From positions 62,001 through 126,000 of the forward strand of contig NZ_JAJSOK010000017.1 of assembly GCF_021283305.1 (NCBI RefSeq): a stretch of 64,000 nt of DNA, written 5' to 3'. Positions within the stretch are counted from its first letter, which is position 1. The number at the start of each line of letters is the position of its first letter. This stretch comes from Pseudonocardia kujensis (GTDB taxonomy: Bacteria > Actinomycetota > Actinomycetes > Mycobacteriales > Pseudonocardiaceae). The notes below the pieces were generated by a model. That model did not search any database and was not told where the DNA came from. It saw only the letters and a list, made by a program, of their open reading frames with translations. Shown here piece after piece: positions 56,881-64,000 of this stretch. The position numbers and the translations under genes were made by a program.

Positions 56881-58305
56881 CTACTGGGAGGTCGGGCCAC
56901 CCGTCTCCTCGAGGGATCGCGCCTTCGTCTCGACGCCCCAGCGCGCCATCGCGACCAGGCCGACGATCAGGACAACGGCGAACATCACGAAGACGGCGCC
57001 CAGGCCGAGGCCGCCGGCGAGTAGGGCACCGACCACGGTAGGCGCGATCACACTAGCCAAGCGGTTCATTGAACTGCCGACCGACGTGCCCCATCCCCTG
57101 ATACGCGTCGGGTAAAGCTCCGGGATGTAGAGGAACAGCCCAGCGGCGGGAACGTAGCAACCCATCGCGATCAACAGGCCGGCCGCGAAAAGCGTAGGCC
57201 AGCCCGTCAGGCCCCCCTGAACCAGGCCCACACCGAGTAGGGCGCCTCCTGCGGCGACCACATATCCTGCCAGCAGCAGCGGACGACGCCCGATCCGATC
57301 GACGGAGATGGCGAAAAGGTAGACGACAACTAGCTGGGCGGCGGCGATGGCAAGCGTCAGGTACAGAGCCTCGCTGATCTTCAACCCTCCGATGGAAACG
57401 TAGAGGGAGGGTAGCCACACCGAGTAGCCGTAAGTGACGAAGTAAGTGGTGAACCACAGGACGCCGTTGAGGATCGTTCGCGTTCGATACGTAGGACTGA
57501 AGATTTCGGTCAGCCTAGTCGGCTTGCCCGGCTCGGGCTCGATCCGCTCCTCGGGGGCCGGTAGCTCCTTGTTCTCCTTCATGGCGGCTTCTTCAAACTC
57601 GACGACGATCTCCTCGGCCCGCCCCACATGTCCCTTCGACATCAGCCAGCGCGCAGACTCGGGTAGGACGTGCCGGCCAAGGAGGACGATCAGAAGCGGC
57701 AGAACGCCGAGCGCGAAAAGCACACGCCAGGCGAGAGCCGGCTCGACGACGGCGAACACAGCCAGGCCGGCCAACGGCGCGGCGAACACCCCCCATGCAA
57801 AGATCGCCTGGTACAGCATCACCGCGCGGCCGCGACGAAGGGCGGGCGCATACTCGCTGATCAGGATCGCGGCGACTGGCGTCTCTGCGCCGAGTCCCAG
57901 GCCCTGCAGCAATCGGGCGACGGTCAACGCCTCGATGCTCCAGGCAAGGGCACAGCCCACGCTCAGGATGCTGAACGCGGTGATCGCGAAGAGGAACGCT
58001 CGGCGACGGCCGTAACGATCTGCGAACGGCCCAATCAGGACGGCACCGAGGAACTGGCCAAGATAGCCGGCGCTGATGAGGAGACCCGTACCGACGAGAC
58101 CTTGGCCCAGACTGGCGGAGATGGCCGTCAAGGCGACTCCGAGAACCAGGGAGTCGAACGCGTCGAAGAACGTCCCGGCGGCGACTACGGCCGCAACCCG
58201 CCGATGGCGGGACGTCATCGGGATTCGGTCCATCCGAGCCGCCAGTGTGACGGCCGAGACGTGTGATGCCGCTCCCTCGGAAGCGCTCTGATCAGCTGGA
58301 GACAT
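56881..58305 (-). CDS. MFS transporter, aromatic-acid/sugar-porter type
   Basis: 474 residues and twelve predicted membrane helices, with a central cytoplasmic loop rich in Glu/Lys (about 225-265). The MFS motif after helix 2 reads GPFADRYGRRRAF, and the corresponding motif in the second half is SVDRIGRRPLLLAGY. A YPTRIRGWGTSVGSSMNR segment near helix 10-11 is typical of the SP/AAHS groups. ATG at 58305, with GAGGAG upstream. It lies after the amidohydrolase gene in the same direction, so it probably imports that enzyme's substrate. Confidence 0.88.
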   Translation of the reverse strand: MSPADQSASEGAASHVSAVTLAARMDRIPMTSRHRRVAAVVAAGTFFDAFDSLVLGVALTAISASLGQGLVGTGLLISAGYLGQFLGAVLIGPFADRYGRRRAFLFAITAFSILSVGCALAWSIEALTVARLLQGLGLGAETPVAAILISEYAPALRRGRAVMLYQAIFAWGVFAAPLAGLAVFAVVEPALAWRVLFALGVLPLLIVLLGRHVLPESARWLMSKGHVGRAEEIVVEFEEAAMKENKELPAPEERIEPEPGKPTRLTEIFSPTYRTRTILNGVLWFTTYFVTYGYSVWLPSLYVSIGGLKISEALYLTLAIAAAQLVVVYLFAISVDRIGRRPLLLAGYVVAAGGALLGVGLVQGGLTGWPTLFAAGLLIAMGCYVPAAGLFLYIPELYPTRIRGWGTSVGSSMNRLASVIAPTVVGALLAGGLGLGAVFVMFAVVLIVGLVAMARWGVETKARSLEETGGPTSQ

Positions 58306-58439
58306 TCGCTGTTCTCCTCATTGAGAGTGCCAGTGTGGTAGAGAATGCCAGTGTCGAGGACTTGCCCTGAGATCGAAGCCGCTCCGCCGCTACAAGGGCG
58401 CGGGTTGATTGAGCGAAAGACGGAGACGCAAACCCTCCG

Positions 58440-59402
58440 CTAGATTGCGAAGAGCCTCTCTGCATTGCCGTGAGCGATTCGATGCCGATCTGCCGAACTC
58501 ACGGGAAGCTCGTCCAGGAAGTGTCGTGCCTCCGCCATCGTCGTGTAGGGGTAGTCAGCCGAGAAGAGAATGCGATCGACCCCCACTTGGAGCAGGAGAT
58601 TCAGGAAGCTTGACGTGAAGTTGAAGCCGGCGAACGTATAGTGAACGTTCTCCTGGAAATAGGCAGAGATTCGACGCTCAAGGTTCGTGTCGGCGAAGCT
58701 GTCGTAAACCTGCTCAATTCGTGGCAGCATGAACGGCAACGCCTCACCGAGGTGCCCGATCATCACCTGCAGATCGGGAAAGCGATCGAAGACCCCGGCC
58801 AACACCATCCTCAGTAGATGGTTGCCGGTTTCCATGTGCCAGCCCCATGCGCCCGCCGCCAGTACGAGCCCTACCTGCTCGGAGAAATTCCCGGAATAGC
58901 TTGCGTCGATCACCTCCTGGGGTGGCATGGTCGGGTGCAGGTAGATCGGGACCCGCAGCTCCTCGGCCTTCGCCAGGATCGGCCAGAAGAATTCGTCGTC
59001 CAGGTAACGGCCACGTACGTGCCCGTTGATCATCGCGCCGAGGAACCCGAGGTCGTTGACGGCTCGTGAGAGTTCGCTTACGGCCGCCTCGGGATCTGCA
59101 GTCGGAAGACACGCGAAACCTCTCAGGCGCGTCGGGTGTGCTGCCACTGCGGTCGCAAGACCGTCGTTGACCAGATGTGCCCAGTCAGGCGCCTCGGAAG
59201 CTGACAGCTGCTCGAGTCCGGGCGAGGTGAGCGAGAGGACCTGGACGTCGATGCCGGCAGCGTCCATCGCAGCGACCCTGCCGTCGCCCAAGTCGCACAG
59301 CGCATCCACGGTGGGGCGGCCCCACGCCGTGCTGAGATGACTCCCGGGTCCGCGGACGTAGTCCGGGGTGGCGAAGTGCTCCTCCAGTGTGATTGTTCGC
59401 AT
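58440..59402 (-). CDS. Amidohydrolase-family decarboxylase, gamma-resorcylate-decarboxylase-like
   Basis: 320 residues. The metal-binding and catalytic residues of the ACMSD/gamma-resorcylate decarboxylase group are recognisable: Glu7 and His9 in LEEHFATP, His156 in YLHPTMPP, a His in MIGHLGE and Asp283 in FSADYPY. Such enzymes decarboxylate dihydroxybenzoates and related acids without oxygen. Start ATG at 59402 was chosen by this N-terminal motif; the longer frame is not coding. It heads a two-gene operon with the MFS transporter and lies opposite an AraC regulator. Confidence 0.88.
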   Translation of the reverse strand: MRTITLEEHFATPDYVRGPGSHLSTAWGRPTVDALCDLGDGRVAAMDAAGIDVQVLSLTSPGLEQLSASEAPDWAHLVNDGLATAVAAHPTRLRGFACLPTADPEAAVSELSRAVNDLGFLGAMINGHVRGRYLDDEFFWPILAKAEELRVPIYLHPTMPPQEVIDASYSGNFSEQVGLVLAAGAWGWHMETGNHLLRMVLAGVFDRFPDLQVMIGHLGEALPFMLPRIEQVYDSFADTNLERRISAYFQENVHYTFAGFNFTSSFLNLLLQVGVDRILFSADYPYTTMAEARHFLDELPVSSADRHRIAHGNAERLFAI

Positions 59403-60065
59403 CGGTGTTGTCCCATCGACGTTGTAGGGGCGGAGGGGAGTGCACCGTGGTCCGTCGAGGCGGCGGCGCGGCGCTCGCCATGTGCCGGACGTGCATTGCA
59501 CAGGAAACCCTGGATCGAGGGTCGGACGCGACAGTTCTGGCCTTCGACGAGCTCTCCGGCTCCGCTTCAGCGGTGGCGAAATACTGCGACATTCTTGCTG
59601 CTCTGGCCACCATCGCCCTCCTGGGAACCAGCGTCGGATCGGGCACCACGGGCCTGTCGGTCGATCAGCAACTCGCGACTGCCAGAGACGGGCTGCGTCC
59701 AACCCAGAGTCTCTGCAAGCGCTTTCCCAGTAGTATGTCCAGAGTAGGTGTGGTCGTCAACCAGTACTCTTCAGCACCACTTAGGACCGTCGGCAAGCGC
59801 TTGCACAGCCGCCCGCGTAGTAGAGAGTCGCACCTGCCGCGCCACGAGAGCGACACTTCCGCCATAGCGGGGCCGGCGGGCCACAAGCCCTTCCTGTGCC
59901 CGGCCACGATGGCGATGGACCTGTGGGCGAGTGGAAGTGGGAGCCTGCCGACGCTTGACCGGGTCGTGACGAGCGAGGTGTCGTAACGAGCTCAGGAAGG
60001 CGTCCGGGTGGCCCGGGAGTCGCGAGCGAGCCCGTCACGAGCAATGTGCTGTTGTTCAGAAGTTC
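59403..60065. promoter_or_regulatory. Long divergent control region with two AAGCGCTT operators
   Basis: About 660 bp between the decarboxylase and AraC genes, with no believable gene. Two LacI/GalR-type palindromes are visible: GCAAGCGCTTTCC at 59715-59727 and the perfect GCAAGCGCTTGC at 59793-59804, 66 bp apart from centre to centre. No LacI-type gene is beside them, so a distant repressor may act here together with the AraC protein. Confidence 0.55.
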
Positions 60066-60992
60066 ATGAGAGCGGAAGTCATGGGTGGAGGGGATGTGGG
60101 CAGCTCTCGGAGGGTCCCGATGTTCGACGCTGTGCGGGGCAGCGCGCAGCAGCCACCGGTAGCCATCCACGCCCTGGACCATGCACATCCGCGCGTGGAG
60201 GTGGGCGTCCATGTCCACCGGTACCTGGAGATCGTCTACTTCCGTCGCGGTGCCGGGCGGCATCGCGTCGGCGGCCAGGACTGGGTGATCGAGCCCGGGG
60301 ACCTGTTCGTGATCCCACCGGCGCAACCGCACGATCTCCGGCAGATGAAGGAGAGCGAGGGCTGGGCCGTCGAGTTCTCGCTGGGTGCACTCACCGCTAC
60401 TTCGGAGCTGAGGGTGCCACTGGAGCTATGGTGGTCCAACCCGTTGCTGAGTGCATTCCTGGGCGCCGACCAGCAGTCGACGAGCCAACGAATCCACACC
60501 CCGCGCAACCGTCGTCCTGTCCTCGAACAGCTCCTCACGGAGCTGCAGCGCGAGCTCGCGCGCCGGGAGGTGGGGTATCGCAGTGCGAGTACCGCGCACC
60601 TGGTCGTCCTCCTCGTGACGATCGCACGGCTCGCCGCCGACCTGCCTCACCGGTATCGCCGCGAGGACGATCCACTCCTGGCCGCCTGCTTCGAGTCGAT
60701 CGAGAGGCAGTTCCGGGGGCCGCTCTCGGTCAGCGGTCTCGCAGAGGCCCTGGCAGTCTCGCCGGGTCACCTCACGACCATCGTGCGCAGGCGTACGGGG
60801 CGCACGCTCCTGGACTGGATCACCGACCGTCGCATGGCCGAGGCCCGTCGGTTGCTCGTCACGTCGGACCTCCCGATCGAGGCCGTCGCGCGCAAGGTCG
60901 GGTATGACGACGCGGCGTACTTCAACCGACGCTTCCGCCAGTTGCACGGTCGTCCCCCCGGAGCCTGGCGGCGCGAGGCACAGTCGCCCTGA
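60066..60992 (+). CDS. AraC-family regulator with N-terminal cupin
   Basis: 308 residues. A cupin-like sensor domain (HVHRYLEIVYFRRGAGRHRVGG, EPGDLFVIPPAQPHD) covers about 40-130, and the C-terminal double HTH contains LSVSGLAEALAVSPGHLTTIVRRRTG and IEAVARKVGYDDAAYFNRRFRQLHGRPPG. ATG at 60066 is used; ATG at 60081 with GCGGAAG upstream is an equally good start. It is divergent from the decarboxylase-transporter operon and is its likely activator. Confidence 0.88.
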   Translation: MRAEVMGGGDVGSSRRVPMFDAVRGSAQQPPVAIHALDHAHPRVEVGVHVHRYLEIVYFRRGAGRHRVGGQDWVIEPGDLFVIPPAQPHDLRQMKESEGWAVEFSLGALTATSELRVPLELWWSNPLLSAFLGADQQSTSQRIHTPRNRRPVLEQLLTELQRELARREVGYRSASTAHLVVLLVTIARLAADLPHRYRREDDPLLAACFESIERQFRGPLSVSGLAEALAVSPGHLTTIVRRRTGRTLLDWITDRRMAEARRLLVTSDLPIEAVARKVGYDDAAYFNRRFRQLHGRPPGAWRREAQSP

Positions 60993-61448
60993 ACGCGGAT
61001 CGGCCTCGGCAGGCGATCGGCTCTCGGCCTGCTGCTCCCCGGTCGAGAGGCGGTTCTGCTGACCCCGGGCGGCTCTCTCCTCACGGGGTACAGCCGCCGC
61101 GACGTACCCCGCGTGGTCGAGCTCGCGCGGGATCGCTCAAATGAGAATCATCCAACTTCTGCGTCGCATCGTCCAGTCGCCGCGAACAACGCACTCATAG
61201 CGTGAGGTCATGGCCGAAGCGCGAACATCGACGACGATCCGGGTGCTCCGGTGCTGCAGGTCGTGGCTCCCGGCAGCGCAGCTGTGATCAACGGGTGTGC
61301 CCGGTTGCTTCGCGTTTCCCTGACCCCATGCAGCACCTCTGCGGCGGCGGCTCGCCAGGCGATAAGTCCAACCCAAGGAGCGGACAGCGACCTCCACCGC
61401 CGCCAGCTTCCCCTGCTCGACCCCGCATCGAAGGAATCGACCAGTCAC
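60993..61448. other. Upstream region of ahpC, no gene seen
   Basis: About 450 bp with no supported gene. The promoter of the ahpCF operon must lie here. I see no convincing OxyR or Fur-type palindrome, and no oxyR gene is adjacent. Confidence 0.4.
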
Positions 61449-62012
61449 ATGTCTTTGATCAACTCCAGGGTTAAGCCGTTCACGGTGAACGCCTTCCAGC
61501 AGGGCAGGTTCATTGAGATCACGGACGAGGACCTGGTGGGCCACTGGAGCGTCATCGTCTTCTACCCCGGCGACTTCACGTTTGTTTGTCCGACCGAGCT
61601 CGAGGACCTCGCAGACCACTACGAGACGTTCCAGGCGCTCGGTGTGGAGGTCTACGGCGCCTCGACCGACAGCCATTTCGCGCACAAGGCTTGGCACGAG
61701 ACCTCCGCAGCGGCCGGCAAGGTGCAGTTCCCGCTGCTGGCCGACATGACCCACCAGCTCTCCCGCGACTTCGACGTCCTCGTCGAGGCGGACGGGCAGG
61801 CCTTGCGCGGCACATTCGTCATCGACCCCGAGGGCAGGATCCGCACCGTCGAGCTGCACGACGCCGGCATCGGCCGCGACGCCGTGGAGCTCCTACGCAA
61901 GGTCAAGGCCGCCCAGTACATCACCGCACACCCGGGCGAGGTGTGCCCCGCCAAGTGGGACGAGGGCGCCGACACGCTGGCCCCATCGCTGGACCTCGTC
62001 GGAAAGATCTGA
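61449..62012 (+). CDS. ahpC: Alkyl hydroperoxide reductase subunit C (peroxiredoxin)
   Basis: 187 residues, the normal AhpC length. The peroxidatic Cys47 is in FTFVCPTE and the resolving Cys166 in GEVCPAKW, so it is a typical 2-Cys peroxiredoxin. It reduces organic hydroperoxides, hydrogen peroxide and peroxynitrite in the cytoplasm. ATG at 61449 was chosen by alignment with the family start, MSLINSRVKPF; an open frame runs further upstream but is not coding. The stop overlaps the ahpF start (TGATG), so the two subunits are coupled. Confidence 0.96.
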   Translation: MSLINSRVKPFTVNAFQQGRFIEITDEDLVGHWSVIVFYPGDFTFVCPTELEDLADHYETFQALGVEVYGASTDSHFAHKAWHETSAAAGKVQFPLLADMTHQLSRDFDVLVEADGQALRGTFVIDPEGRIRTVELHDAGIGRDAVELLRKVKAAQYITAHPGEVCPAKWDEGADTLAPSLDLVGKI

Positions 62013-63565
62013 TGCTCGACGCGAATCTGACAGCAAAGCTGACCACCTACCTGCAGCGACTGCGCGAACCGGTCGAACTGGTCGCCACCCTCGACGAAGG
62101 CCCTACCTCGGAGCGGACGCGGGGCCTCCTGGAGGACATCGCAGCGGTGAGTGACAAGCTCACCGTGCGCGAAGTGCACGGGCCGAACCTGCGCACTCCG
62201 TCATTCCTCGTCACCACTCCCGGCGAGGACAGCGGCGTGCGCTTCGCCGGAGTCCCGCTCGGACACGAGTTCACCTCGCTGGTCCTGGCCCTGCTGCACG
62301 TGGGCGGACACCCCGCCAAGGAGGACAGCGCGCTTCTCGAGCGGGTGCGGACCCTGCCCGGGCCACTGCATTTCGAGACGTACTTCTCGCTGACCTGCCG
62401 AAACTGTCCCGCGGTGGTCCAAGCGCTGAACCTGATGAGCGTGCTCAACCCGGCTGTCACCCACACGGCGATCGAAGGCGGCGCGTTCGCCTCCGAGGTT
62501 GCTGATCGCGAGGTCTTGAGCGTGCCCACCGTCTACCTCAACGGCGAGCTCTTCGGGCGGGGACGCATGGACCTCGCCGAGATCGTCCAGCGCCTCGACG
62601 GGGGCGCCTCCGACCAGAACGTCGAGGCCATGAACGACAAGGCCACGTTCGACGTCCTGGTCGTGGGTGGCGGGCCCGCCGGGGCCACCGCGGCGATCTA
62701 CGCCGCGCGCAAGGGCATCCGCACCGGTCTGGTGGCCGAGCGCGTCGGCGGGCAGGTGCTCGACACCGCCGGAATCGAGAACTTTCCGACGGTGCCGCAC
62801 ACCGAAGGAACGCAGTTCGCCGGGGCGTTGGAACAGCACATCCGGTCGTACGAGATCGACGTCATCCCACGTCGGCGAGCCACAAAGCTCCATCGGAGCA
62901 TCAGCGAGTCGCCCATCGAGGTGTCCCTCGACAACGGCGCCGTCCTGCGGTCACGGACCGTGATCGTGGCTGCCGGTGCGCGTTGGCGTGACCTCGGAGT
63001 TCCCGGCGAGCAGGAGTATCGCAACAAGGGCGTCACCCACTGCCCACACTGCGACGGTCCGCTGTTTACGGACAAGCCGGTCGCGGTCGTCGGCGGCGGC
63101 AACTCCGGCGTCGAGGCGGCAATCGATCTGGCCGGCATCACGTCGCGCGTCACGCTGCTGGAGTTCGGGCCTGTCCTGCAGGCCGACGAGGTGCTGCAGC
63201 GCAAGCTGCACAGCCTGGACAACGTCACCGTCCTCCACGAGGCGGAGACCACCGAGGTCCTCGGTGACGGGGTCAAAGTCTCCGCGGTGCGCTACACCGA
63301 CCGGTGCGCCGAAACTTCGCACGAACTGCCGGTGAGCGGTGTGTTCATACAGGTCGGGCTGCTCCCGAACACCGAGTGGGTCAGCCAGGTCGTTGATCTG
63401 ACCAGCCACGGCGAAATCCTCATCGACGCCTGTGGACGCACCAGTCTCGGTGGCGTATTCGCCGCGGGTGATTGCACATGCACGCCATATAAGCAGATCG
63501 TCGCTGCTGCCGGTGACGGGGCGAAGGCAGCGCTGAGCGCCTTTGATCACCTGATCCGTTCGTAG
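62012..63565 (+). CDS. ahpF: Alkyl hydroperoxide reductase subunit F (flavin disulfide reductase)
   Basis: 517 residues, the usual AhpF length. The N-terminal double-thioredoxin domain has the redox pair Cys129/Cys132 in TCRNCPAV. The FAD motif is VLVVGGGPAGATAAIYAARKG, the thioredoxin-reductase-like pair Cys344/Cys347 is in CPHCDGP, the NAD(P) motif is VAVVGGGNSGVEAAIDLA, and the C-terminal FAD block is GVFAAGDCT. It passes electrons from NADH to AhpC. A full-length AhpF is less common in actinomycetes than the AhpC-AhpD pair, so acquisition is possible. Confidence 0.95.
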   Translation: MLDANLTAKLTTYLQRLREPVELVATLDEGPTSERTRGLLEDIAAVSDKLTVREVHGPNLRTPSFLVTTPGEDSGVRFAGVPLGHEFTSLVLALLHVGGHPAKEDSALLERVRTLPGPLHFETYFSLTCRNCPAVVQALNLMSVLNPAVTHTAIEGGAFASEVADREVLSVPTVYLNGELFGRGRMDLAEIVQRLDGGASDQNVEAMNDKATFDVLVVGGGPAGATAAIYAARKGIRTGLVAERVGGQVLDTAGIENFPTVPHTEGTQFAGALEQHIRSYEIDVIPRRRATKLHRSISESPIEVSLDNGAVLRSRTVIVAAGARWRDLGVPGEQEYRNKGVTHCPHCDGPLFTDKPVAVVGGGNSGVEAAIDLAGITSRVTLLEFGPVLQADEVLQRKLHSLDNVTVLHEAETTEVLGDGVKVSAVRYTDRCAETSHELPVSGVFIQVGLLPNTEWVSQVVDLTSHGEILIDACGRTSLGGVFAAGDCTCTPYKQIVAAAGDGAKAALSAFDHLIRS

Positions 63566-63586
63566 GTGTCAACGGCGGCTGAATCT

Positions 63587-64000
63587 GGGCTCTGGCACAG
63601 ATTGCGTGATCTTCGGGCCGGCGCGCCTGCGTCGCGGCACTCCTCGATCGGGTGATCATGCCAGCTGTGCGATCTTGATCAGGCCGTGCTGTTCCCGCAG
63701 CTCGTCGGGCTGCAGGTCGACCGGGTGTTCGTGAGCGGGGTGACGCTGCGGATCGAGGTTCAGGCGACGGGTGACGGCGCGCGGTGCCCGGTCTGTGGCG
63801 GGGTCTCCAGCCGGGTGCACAGCCGCTACCAGCGGCGACTGTCCGACCTCGCCGTGTCCGGTAGACCGGTGCTGCTGCACGTGAAAGTCCGCAGGTTCGT
63901 CTGCATGGCGAGCGCCTGCCCGCGCAAGACCTTCGCCGAGTCGTTCCCGCACCTGACCGGCCGATACAAGCGCAGCACTCACGCGTTACAGACGATGCTG
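63587..64000 (+). mobile_element. ISL3-family element, cut by the window end
   Basis: The left end appears to begin at 63587 with GGGCTCTGGCACAGATTGCG, like ISL3 terminal repeats. The transposase starts at GTG 63686 (VLFPQLVGLQVDRVFV) and shows the N-terminal zinc finger CPVCGG...CMASACPRKTFAE of ISL3 transposases. The frame is open to the window edge. It is distinct in sequence from the ISL3 remnant at 24859. Confidence 0.85.

Overview
The window looks like a chromosomal or plasmid-borne segment of a high-GC actinomycete, most plausibly a Pseudonocardia-like member of the Pseudonocardiaceae. The signs are uniformly high GC, many GTG starts, chains of start/stop overlaps (ATGA/GTGA), an actinobacterial LexA box, a resuscitation-promoting-factor (Rpf) domain and a homologue of the mycothiol-dependent nitroreductase Rv2466c. 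The genus is inference; no rRNA or tRNA is present to fix it.

Layout. (1) 1-3385 holds no believable gene but carries eleven copies of a 15-bp palindrome, GTAAACGNCGTTTAC, whose spacing shrinks from about 520 bp to about 110 bp from left to right. It ends in a strong hairpin (3386-3430) and a perfect LexA/SOS box (3450-3465). This is the least explained element of the window and reads as a dispersed protein-binding array (centromere, partition, nucleoid-organising or transfer-control site). (2) 4509-5097 is a VapBC-type toxin-antitoxin pair. (3) 20980 down to 5380 is one long minus-strand conjugation (type IV secretion-like) operon: hypothetical protein, ParA/MinD-like ATPase, secreted GH16 glycanase, secreted Rpf muralytic protein, P-loop protein, small membrane protein, two membrane/envelope proteins, SCO6880-like protein, VirB4-like ATPase, NlpC/P60 peptidase and VirD4/TraG-like coupling protein. 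No relaxase or integrase lies in the window. (4) 21211-24637, divergent from it, is a regulator-metallopeptidase cassette (XRE, unknown, ImmA/IrrE, DUF6545-like membrane protein) followed by an Rv2466c-like thioredoxin-fold protein. (5) 24859-27943 is a graveyard of ISL3, IS110 and IS256 remnants around DUF1330 and TetR genes; it may mark the edge of the mobile region.

(6) 28199-35947 is a GntR regulator facing a six-gene overlapping operon: a ferric-type ABC importer, a cyclase/hydrolase, a CaiB-type CoA-transferase and a CitE-type lyase. It suggests import of a carboxylate, CoA activation and retro-aldol cleavage. A decayed copy of the lyase 3' end follows. (7) 36321-38719 is MarR, an isochorismatase-like hydrolase and an MFS pump. 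(8) 39082-49114 is a sugar-catabolism locus: GMC oxidoreductase plus small subunit, LacI regulator, Gfo/Idh/MocA dehydrogenase, DUF993 aldolase-like protein, TIM-barrel isomerase, type-2 glycerate kinase and aldehyde dehydrogenase. Four LacI-type operators tie the halves together. (9) 49175-50985 is a winged-helix-like protein, a DMT-like transporter and two tiny membrane proteins.

(10) 51513-56651 is a scarred region: an intact IS982-family element, a truncated AlkZ-like gene, DinB and WYL genes, a frameshifted SRPBCC gene, an EVE/ASCH-like small protein and remnants of a lactate-dehydrogenase CCG domain and an IS630 transposase. (11) 56881-60992 is an MFS transporter, a gamma-resorcylate-decarboxylase-like amidohydrolase and an AraC regulator. 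(12) 61449-63565 is ahpC-ahpF, and the window ends inside an ISL3-family transposase.
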